Assembly: GCA_004194705.1 (NCBI GenBank)
Contig: SADC01001354.1
Span: forward strand, 62,001 to 126,000
DNA from: Ditylenchus dipsaci
Lineage: Eukaryota > Nematoda > Chromadorea > Rhabditida > Anguinidae
DNA: 64,000 nt
Direction of reading: 5' to 3'
Shown here: piece by piece, positions 42,774 to 51,025 of the stretch
Layout of the letters: each line of letters starts with the position of its first letter
Numbering within the stretch: position 1 is the stretch's first letter
Notes under the pieces: model-generated
Told to the model about the DNA's origin: nothing
The model's database searches: none
Seen by the model: only the letters and a program-made list of their open reading frames with translations
Program-made: the position numbers and the translations under genes

Positions 42774-43185
42774 CTAAAAAATAAATCGTTTATTTTCACC
42801 TGTGCTTGGATCCTTTTTAAATTTTTCCCATATGTCTGTGTCTTCTTGAAACCATTTCATGCTTAATACTTTTTCATAATCATCCAAATTTTTTCCAAGT
42901 CTAGTATCTAGGTCAACGCATACTAAATATTGGATTAATTTTTTTGCATCAATATAATTTTCGAATCCTTTAGGAAATTCTAGCTAAAACACTGTCTATT
43001 TTAATTTCAACATACAAGTGAAAATTTAAACTTTGTATTTGATTCTTATTTTCTCGTGCTCTTTTCTTTTCCCTTTTGATCCTTGTCTGACATCAATTGC
43101 TGCTGGATGGAAAATGGTTCTTTGCCAAATAGCATTCTGTACATCAAAACACCAAAAGCCCACCAGTCAACATAATATTCGTTTT
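42774..43185 (-). CDS. AGC-family protein kinase, C-terminal exons only
   Basis: Two minus-strand exons encode the C-lobe and tail of an AGC serine/threonine kinase. The first (about 43182 to about 43079) reads TENEYYVDWWAFGVLMYRML then FGKEPF, which is subdomain IX with the invariant DWW and the following helix. The second (42983-42774, acceptor TTTTAG, stop TAG) reads LEFPKGFENYIDAKKLIQYL, then DLDTRLGKN and MKWFQEDTDIW, matching the subdomain XI arginine motif (RLG) and the FF/WF tail entry of the family. No catalytic-loop or ATP-binding exon was found upstream: the next sequence at 43190-43435 is repeat DNA. Which AGC subfamily it is cannot be told. It may be a partial gene copy, or its other exons may lie far upstream beyond introns. 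Confidence 0.75.
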
Positions 43186-43435
43186 CAGTAATTTAACTGC
43201 TTTAATGCAAGTAAAATATATTTTGTGAAGGAGAAAACAAAAAAGGACGAAAAAATAAATATGCCTAGACAAAAAATAGACAAAATTTGACTTTTTGGAT
43301 AGGGAGACCAGGGTAGAGTCCCTTGCATACAGGGTGTTTCAAGAAATTCGCCGGTTTTGAAATGGGCATAACTTTTTTCAAAGACCGTTTTTCGAATTGC
43401 TGTTTTTGCCAATCGTTTTCATAATCACAGTAATT
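43186..43435 (-). repeat. Duplicated segment, copy A (paralogous with 48105-48345)
   Basis: On the minus strand this matches 48105-48345 at about 97 percent by eye, including a half CAGGGTGTTTC-type element. Differences are mainly homopolymer lengths. The match runs to AGCAGTTAAATTACTGAAAA here, whereas copy B has a MITE inserted at that TA. It directly abuts the kinase exon. Confidence 0.85.
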
Positions 43436-46108
43436 ACCGGCTTTGAACTATTACAGTGACCTAATACCTAAATTTTACATAGTTGTGCCTGAATAAATCA
43501 AGCACGATAGAAAATCGTCAGCAGATCAAAAGCGGATTGATGAGAGATGCATAGCCAAGGACGCTAAAAGATAATCTACACAGCTAAATGTTAGATAGTT
43601 ATTTATTATTTCGTTAAAACACAGAATAGTCCGTAAAAGTATAAAGTATAAACAAACGGTAGCTCAGGACCTGCATAGCCAAGGACGCTAAAAGATTATT
43701 TCCTGATGAGAACGAAATACCTGAAAGACGTATCATACCTGAAAATTAGAAACATGAACTCCAAAAGATCATTATGGTAAATAATATGTGACTTATAATC
43801 ACTTTCGCTAGGCAGCCTCTTACATGAAGTTGACGTGCTCCGACAGTTATGTTACAAGGGCCTAGCCATACTGTCTTGAAATGGAGCACGAAGGCACATA
43901 GAAAGATAATACAATACGCGAAATACACTACGCAAGTATGTGCACGGGCAGTACTTTTACAGACTCCAGTAAAAATTGTCTTCATAATAAACCGTGATAT
44001 ATTATGCAAATAACGGCTCGGGAAGGACCGGCCCGTGCACTTGCCTAACACTACGACCACATACAATTGCCAAAGTCTGTAGCTTCCACGTAGACAAAAA
44101 TAATCGTATGTGGCTAATTCATGGATTTTAGGCTACATTCACTGATTACTTTGTAAGGCTATGTGCAGTCGCAGTGAGATTAAAAATAGGGTTACCTGAC
44201 CAGAGAATCGAGAAAAAATTAAAGACCACCATCTAGCGCCTGTCCAACTGATTCTTAGCCTTTGAGGTATTGTTCAGTCCAAATGTGTACCATATGAGTC
44301 CTACAACTAGCACTGGCTCTGATAGGAAGTTGTGAAGCGCACGTCACTGAGGTCGAAAATTCGATAGCAGCTTCCCTTCTATAAAACCAGCGTAAAAAAA
44401 ATTATGGAAAAAAATTTTAATTGGCAACTAACCACATTTTTACAAAAAAAAAAGCTTAATCCCGTGACCGACTCAAGAAAGCAAAGTAGCGCCGCAGAGA
44501 AAGCCCCATCAGATCTCGTACAATCCGCATGAGCGCTCTCGCAGACAACCTAAACAGGAGGAACAAAAGAAAAGAAAAAGACGGCAAATAATGGATAAAA
44601 ACTTATCTAATGAGGTTCGAGGCAAAAACTTGGTTTCTTCTTTTAATAATCTGAAGCAAAAAAGACATAAAAATAAGATATAGCCACTATAATTCAACTA
44701 GCTATACACAAAAACCAAATGGGCGACCACAAAGTAACAGCGAGTCGGCGGACCCGACCGAAAATTCAATTGAGAAGTCAAAAATGACTGCGGAAAAAAA
44801 TGTTTGCATTTGAAAACATTTTGCGCAAATTTTGTCATAATTATTTTTATTTTTTTTATGTCCCCGGGAATTCAAAAATCAACAATTGCCGTAGCACTAG
44901 GAAAGCATGCTCCTTTAAAAAGTAGAAAAAACATGATTTTGCGAGTATGGCCGAAAAATGTAAGGCCAAAGCAAGAAATATATGACCAAAAAAATATTAG
45001 CCTATATTTCACCGTCTTTCATCATGCAATATATTCAAATATATATTTTTACTACAATTAGCAATTTTAAGATAGATAGTTAATCATTTTTATTAAAAAG
45101 GTTTTGGGTTTATAACATAGAAATTCTATTCAATGAAAATCTAAGACCAGCTATACTGATTTCTCTAAACTTAGGGCCTGCTTTTTTCCTTCTCCGCTCT
45201 AAAATAGACTTGGATTCATCTTTGCTCTATCCACGAAGACAGGTGCACAAAAAAAAGAGTTGTAGAGGGCTCTACAGACGTTAGACGTTCTTTAGATGTA
45301 TAAATGCAAATGACAGAGATCATACAAATATTGTGGATTCTAATTCGTAAATTATGCAAATGTAAAAAGCTGAAAATGTTATATTTAAGTCTTTACGAAT
45401 GCTCAACAAGACCAGTTTTGCCCACGCGCGATTTCATCAACCGCCATATCAACCATCAAGCGGTTGATTGGTCTTTGATTGATTGACCGTTTGATCAAAT
45501 GGTCAACTGGTAGGCCATCGGTGAATCAACCGGTTGAAAGATACAGCAGATTAGGCAAGACTAAAACAATGAACAGGGTTGCTAAAATCTATCGATTTGT
45601 CACTATTTAAAACAATACGTCATTTTTTGCAACCGTTTTCTAAATATTTTTTACTATTTGGTACCTTTTTTTGTTTTACTTACTTCGGATCGAAAATTTC
45701 GTAAAGTTTTCATAAAAAAAGTTTTCCTGTAGTATTTTATCAAACGCCGAGAAAAGACTTTGCAACAAATTTAATTCGCGGCGTTAAGGTTATAGAGTCT
45801 ATTATTTTATTAGTATAAGGGTTACGATAGATTGAAATAGTGGGTAATGAATAAAAAATAAAGGTTCGAAAAGGTCAGCTTCAAGTGCAAGCACATGGGA
45901 GAACCATGCAGGAAGTTAGTGTGCAGCAAGCAAGAAGCCGATGGTAAGAGGCACTTTAAAGGCAGCATGAGAGATTTTGGTACCGACCTCACTACCGTTG
46001 TTTCAACATCCTTGCTTGGGCCGAAAAATATTAGCGCTACAACCTTTAAGAAAAAATCAATGTCCTCGATTATTTGCCACACTTGAATGTATTGCCGCAA
46101 ATGTACTA
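43436..46108. other. Stretch without a recognised gene
   Basis: A direct repeat GCATAGCCAAGGACGCTAAA occurs at 43550 and 43672. The segment 43800-44070 is less AT-rich than its surroundings and has an open minus-strand frame (43746-44066) with no recognisable domain or splice signals. At 45395-45600 there are repeats of GGTTGATTGG, CAACCGCC and GGTTGA in both orientations, like those at 63720-63870. A plus-strand open frame at 45895-46083 (CKHMGEPCRKLVCSKQE) is unassigned. Confidence 0.4.
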
Positions 46109-46294
46109 CAGTCAAACCTCGATAATCCGCCACCCCATGGGACCGATCCGAGGGTGGCGGATTATCGAGGTGGCGGTTTAGCGGGGGTAAACTTTGTTGA
46201 GTTTCTCTGACGGCCAGCCAAATCGGCTTATCGAGGCTGGCGGTTTATCGAGGGTGGCGGTTTAGCGGGGTGGCGGATTATCGAGGTTTGACTG
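46109..46294. mobile_element. Pogo-like MITE, 186 bp, with internal self-copies
   Basis: TA-flanked, left end CAGTCAAACCTCGATAATCC, right end GGATTATCGAGGTTTGACTG. The phrase GGTGGCGG-TTATCGAG is repeated four times inside with small changes, so the subterminal motif is echoed across the element. A second, related element with CAGTCAAACCTCAATTTAAC follows at 46312-46413. Confidence 0.8.
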
Positions 46295-46311
46295 TATGAT
46301 TTTTTATTATA

Positions 46312-46413
46312 CAGTCAAACCTCAATTTAACGAAAATTCTAGGTGCCACCGAAAATTTTGGCTAAATCGGAAGTTTTGTTAAATCAAGAGTTGGTTTAAT
46401 CGAGGTTTTACTT
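46312..46413. mobile_element. Pogo-like MITE, about 100 bp
   Basis: Left end CAGTCAAACCTCAATTTAAC after TA; right end GGTTTAATCGAGGTTTTACT followed by TATA. The middle has GAAAATTCTAGG and CCGAAAATTTTGG. It lies 16 bp from the preceding MITE. Confidence 0.6.
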
Positions 46414-47839
46414 TATAGAAAATAACAGTAAGATTCGAAAAGCAAAAATGCGATCTATGATTTTTGGTTTTTAAAGCAAGAGGAGAGGAAAGAGAGAAAG
46501 ATGATGTTCTTTAAATAGATATTTTATTTTATCGAAAAGCTATGGAAAAGACTCTATATGTGTTGGCGCAGGTCCCGAAAAAACCAAAAGACCCCTTATA
46601 ATGTTTGTCCAATTTGACTGGTGTGGTGGTACACTATATAGAATCTAATTATTACACCAATCACTAGCCGTATTCAGATAAGAGTTTAGAGTTGGTCATG
46701 GGTGAAGAGCTTCATTTATATGCGTTCCAACGTTAATTCGAATCCAACGTAAATTAAACACCGAAAATTGCACTAGAAATGTTGTTTTCGATAAATTCTA
46801 GCCACGGATTGTTTTCCGCTAGGTGAAACTTCGAAAATTGATGACGAAAATCATTACGAATCATCTGCTATGCAATAGAAATCAAAAATTTGTAAACAAT
46901 GTTTAAAAAATCAAAAAGAAGCATTAAAAGTTTTGAAATGCACTGAAATGCAATGATAATGCTAAAACAGCGATTTGACTTGCACGAAGCCAGTTCTGGA
47001 ATAGTTTACCGTAGGGTGTCCAAGTGGTGCTCAGGTTTTGTACCTAGCTATCGGTATTCAGGTGAAGAAGTTCAGAAGAAGTGCTATTATCAGATCATCT
47101 TCGGCGTGCCCGCATTAGTGCAGAAAAAAGGTTTTGGGACATGAAAAATGTTCAAAAATTGAACCAAGGGATCGACCACTTGGTTTTGCTGTACTCAGGT
47201 GATCTTACCCATGTTGGGAACTCAGGTAGTTAAGTGGTACCCGTTTGAAATGTTTTTCTATGATCCAATCAGTTCTACTGGATAATCCATGCACTGATCA
47301 AGCCAACTGGTCGTCCACTTGGATCAAAAATTTTTTTACGTTTTTTATGTTCCAAACCCTATTTTCTGGACTAATTCGGGTATGCTGAAGATGGTTTGAT
47401 AATACAGTCGAGTCTCGCTAATCCGGCACTCAAACGCTGAACACTCGCGATTAACTAACGCTCAGTGATCCGGCAGTCGTATTGAATAAATTAATTAAAC
47501 AATATTTGTATCAATATTTGTTGTTTCAATGGTCTCAATTGAAAGACTTCTTTACAAAGAACAGCTTAAAAAGAACCGCAGAGTGAATACACAGATTTTT
47601 TAATGGTTTAATGTGATTTTCGATTGTTCAATTTTGTCTGAAATATCAGGTTGTCGACCACCCTAAACGTATTTGTCTTTGGTTTTTGGCAATTTGTTCA
47701 TACCTTTTTTAAATGATAACGATGCGTTACCAAATTATTTATCTACGGAATAGTTTTCTTCGTGTTCTATAATTAAATCACATCGATGAATTGAATTTGC
47801 TAAAAAAGAAACCAGGACTCGGTAGAATACACCAATATA

Positions 47840-48198
47840 GATGGTGTTTCAAGAAAATCGCCGGTTTTAAAATGGGCATAACTATTTTTATAGGCCGTTT
47901 TCCGAAATTCTGTTTTCACAGATCAATTTCTCTTGACGGGCAATTTCGTTTAGTTTATAATGTCAAAAACACGATTTTTGCTTGGCCCTCACTGTGGTTC
48001 GGGATTTAGCCATGCAGGAGCCACCCATAGACCAGGACCAGAACTACAAGGGAACCAAGCAAAAATCGTGCTTTCGACACTATACACTAAACAAAATTGC
48101 CCGTTAAGAGAAAACGATTGGAAAAAACAGCAATTCGAAAACGGTCTTTGAAAAAAGTTATGCCCATTCAAAACCGGCGAATTTCTTGAAACACCCTG
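47840..48198. mobile_element. CAGGGTGTTTC-type element, about 360 bp
   Basis: The left end reads GATGGTGTTTCAAGAAAATC then GCCGGTTTTAAAATGGGCAT, and the right end reads ATGCCCATTCAAAACCGGC then GATTTCTTGAAACACCCTG-like sequence followed by TA. Inner arms carry ATTTCGTTTAGTTTATA and facing ACACTAAACAAAATTG. It is TA-flanked on the right and partly shared with 43325-43435. Confidence 0.65.
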
Positions 48199-48335
48199 TA
48201 TGCAAAGGACTCTACCCTGGTCTCCCTATCCAAAAAGTCAAATTTTGTCTATTTTTTGTCTAGGCATATTTATTTTTTCGTCCTTTTTTGTTTTCTCCTT
48301 CACAAAAAATATATTTACTTGCATTAAAGCAGTTA

Positions 48336-48582
48336 CCGTATTTCCTGTAATAAGGCGGCATGCCGCCTTATTTTTCAAACCCTGAAATCCGAAAAATTCG
48401 AATCCAATCTCGAGATTTTTGGGTGCTCAACCGAAATTTTAAAATTAGAATCGGTAGAGCTCGTGGAGTTAAGAAAACGCATCAAACAGATAACTAAATA
48501 TTTACTCTGCTTCGAGATATAGACCCTCGAAGTTGGGGGTGCCGCCTTATTAGAGGGTGCCGCCTTATTACAGGAAATACGG
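48336..48582. mobile_element. CCGTATTT-family MITE with a paralogous empty site
   Basis: This 247-bp element has perfect 25-bp ends (CCGTATTTCCTGTAATAAGG, then CGGCA, and the exact complement) and is flanked by TA (48334-48335 and 48583-48584). The paralogous copy at 43186-43435 reads straight through AGCAGTTAAATTACTG without the element, which proves a TA target duplication. Inside are TCTCGAGATTTTTGGGTGC, ATCGGTAGAGCTCGTGG and CGAGATATAGACCCTCG, shared with the other members. Confidence 0.92.
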
Positions 48583-49175
48583 TAAATTACTGAAAAACAA
48601 CAGTTAGACTCTAAATTTGAAGACATTCCAGGATGGTTCAGAATACTACAATTTTCGTTGGTTCTGTGTTGCGGCTTGACGGATTTCATTCGTCGATGTG
48701 GATAGTTATGGAACAAGATGATTAAAATGATAAATTTGATACTGAATGATTATGAATGATTTATTTGTTATCAAATCGTTATAATTTAAGAAAGGTTAAA
48801 AGACGGTTCTGTTTAAAGAGGTCAAACAAATGTGTTTATGGGTAGTTAAACTTTCTGACTAACCTGATAAATCTTCGGTGCCTTTTTATGTACGGTCTAC
48901 GCTTGATATAACGACATCTCTTTTCAATAAATATATGAAGACATCTCCCTTCTTCTCTCACAGGTATTGTGCTAAATGAAAGCTTAATATAACCGAAAAT
49001 GACGCCAAGTAGGGGTCATCTAGAAGCACCCTCGCTAATCCGCACCCCGCTAATCCGGCACCCAAGGACAGGTCCCGAGGGGTGCCGGATTAGCGAGACT
49101 CGACTGTAGTAAAAAAAGGTTGTTATGTCCCAGCCTTAATGAATCTTAAATCTTGTTAATGAAACAAGATACTTA

Positions 49176-49361
49176 CAGTCTACTCTCGATAAACTGGCAC
49201 CCCTGGGGACCAGTCTGGGGTGCCAGTTTATCGGAGGTGCCAGTTTATTGGGATGTTACTTTGCCTAATTTCTTTGTCGGCCAGCCAAATAGGGCTTTTT
49301 CAATGTGCCAGTTATCGAGGGTGCCAGTTTATTGGAGTGCCAGTTTAACGAGAGTCGACTG
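49176..49361. mobile_element. Pogo-like MITE, 186 bp (GTGCCAGTTTAT repeats)
   Basis: TA-flanked, left end CAGTCTACTCTCGATAAACT, right end CAGTTTAACGAGAGTCGACTG (shown from its C; the last 20 bases match the family). The phrase GGTGCCAGTTTATCGG or GTGCCAGTTTATTGG appears four times inside. Confidence 0.8.
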
Positions 49362-49363
49362 TA

Positions 49364-49445
49364 TTTCTACCAGTAAATTACTGATTTCTACCAGTAAATT
49401 ACTGATTTCCACCAGTAAATTACTGATTTCTACCAGTAAATTTTG
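49364..49445 (+). repeat. Tandem repeat, four units of about 21 bp
   Basis: Four consecutive copies of TTTCTACCAGTAAATTACTGA (one base longer than this 20-base core: TTCTACCAGTAAATTACTGA) with single changes start right after the pogo-like MITE. The unit contains the partial palindrome CAGTAAATTACTG. Confidence 0.85.
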
Positions 49446-49515
49446 CGGGAATTTAAATTTTTCAGTCAGAAAATATGTTCAACTGGTCGAAATCCCACCC
49501 CACAGTGGTCAGAAG

Positions 49516-50401
49516 TAAGGTTGTCGACGCGTCGAAATTTTCGACGCGTCGAGTCGAGTGGTACGTTGAAAGTTGAAATTTTCGACGTGTCGAGTCGAAC
49601 GCCGTAATTTTCGACGCGTCGAGTCGAAAGAAGAAAATTTTTTTCTACGCGTAATATCGAAGGTCAAAATTTCTTTTCCGAAGTGTCAGGTATATACTCC
49701 AACCACTACCCTAACTACAAATTCTCACAACTACAACGACTTACATGTTTAGAAGCCTACTTAACTTACAGGTTACTGAAATGGTAGTCTTCAGGTATTC
49801 TACCGGTCAGTGGCGCGTGGAGCTAGTGCTGAATCCGGTGCTGTAATACGCCTTAGCCCCCCTCCCGCCGTTGTTGATTTTCATGAAAAGTCGCTTGGTA
49901 TACCAGGAGAGTGAGTAGGGGTACTAGAGAGTGAGTAGAGCTAGCAGGTGAGTGAGTAGAGGTAACTGGAGAGTAGGTACGGGTACCAGGAGAGTGAGTA
50001 CTACTCACTGAGTGAGGTACCAGGAGAGTGGGCAGGTGAACGAGGAGAGTAAGTAGGTCAGCCAGGAGAGTGGGTAGGTGTGACCGAGAGTAGTAGGTGA
50101 GCCAGAAGAATGGGTAGGAGCGCCAGGAGGTGAGAAATCGTGAGTTTTGGAAAATGGATGGAAGTGTCAGGAGAGAAAGTAAGATAGATAAGTAAGCTTA
50201 AGAGCTAACTCATTATAGAATTACGGAGCTGTGTTGAGTCTTTTTGAGTTTTTGCATAATTTTTTTTTTTGGAATCTTCAAAGTAATCTAATCGACGCGT
50301 CGAGCCGAACGTCAAAATTTCGACGCGTCGAGTCGAATGTCGAAAATTTTCGCTTTTAAAACGTGAAAAGTCGATTTCGACGCTTCGAGTCGACAACCCT
50401 A
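49516..50401. mobile_element. hAT element with GACGCGTCGA subterminal repeats
   Basis: Ends TAAGGTTGTCGACGCGTCG and GAGTCGACAACCCTA, flanked by a perfect 8-bp duplication GTCAGAAG (49508-49515 and 50402-50409). Subterminal repeats of GACGCGTCGAGTCGA and GTCGAAATTTTC replace the GGCCGG-type repeats of the 10459 element at equivalent positions. The centre (about 49900-50130) is a degenerate minisatellite with units like GGAGAGTGAGTAGG. No transposase frame is visible. Confidence 0.88.
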
Positions 50402-50452
50402 GTCAGAAGTCTCTGAAAGTTTTTTTGGAGTTGACTGATGGGCAGGGGGTAA

Positions 50453-50635
50453 ATTTTTTACGAAAATTCGATTGGGCGGATCAGAATTCCAGCCCGATGG
50501 GCCCAATCGCTCAGAATTTCAGGTTTATGGTGGTTTGAGTGGTCTACGGTGAAATTTTGAGCGATTTAGCCCATTAGACTGGAATTCTGATCGGCCCAAT
50601 CGAATTTTCGAAAAAAGTTTGCCCCCTGCTACAGT
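50453..50635. repeat. Palindrome of about 180 bp
   Basis: Arms pair GGGGGTAAATTTTTTACG with GAAAAAAGTTTGCCCCC and AATTCGATTGGGC-GGATCAGAATTCCAG with CTGGAATTCTGATCGGCCCAATCGAATT. The spacer is CAGGTTTATGGTGGTTTGAG. The closing GGGGGC ends suggest a small terminal-inverted-repeat element, but no target duplication is clear. Confidence 0.6.
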
Positions 50636-51025
50636 CGAAAATAATCAAAATTGAATCTTTTCGAATGAAAATTGAACACTCAAAAATGATTCAATTCAAT
50701 TTTGATTAAAAGGTATACATTTTTGTGAACTAAACAAAGAAATTTTACACCATCGTGTAGCTAACATCCTCAGCTATCAATCAAGGGGTAAATCGTGGGT
50801 ATACAAGAATTGAATGCTAGGGTATACCATTTTGAGTGCTGGGAGTATACCAGTTTTGTACCGAAAGAAAGTAATTCACTAGTGAAAAGTGGTATTTTAC
50901 TGCGCACAACTAGGCGTGGCCAATAAGAAACTATTTAAGACTTTTATTCAATCAATCAACGTTTTTGAGGCATAGATCAATAAGGCATAGTGGTGAAGAA
51001 TTAGAAAGCTTAGAAAGCCCAATAC

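Larger units (their letters stand above)
47405..49106. mobile_element. Pogo-like outer element (CTAATCCGGCAC) with several nested insertions
   Basis: TA then CAGTCGAGTCTCGCTAATCC opens the unit and GGATTAGCGAGACTCGACTG then TA closes it. The GCTAATCCGGCACCC phrase recurs at 49047-49062. Between the ends lie a CAGGGTGTTTC-type element (about 47840-48198), duplicated segment copy B (48105-48600) and the CCGTATTTCC MITE (48336-48582). No transposase is visible. The pairing of these two ends as one element is inferred from their sequence identity. Confidence 0.6.

Noticed and set aside
43746..44066. 106-residue minus-strand frame, hydrophobic
   Set aside because: No domain, no splice signals and no initiation context; base composition differs slightly from flanks but that alone is not enough.
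49364..49445. CRISPR-like array of four repeats
   Set aside because: Units are contiguous tandem copies with no spacers, in a eukaryotic genome; it is a short tandem repeat.
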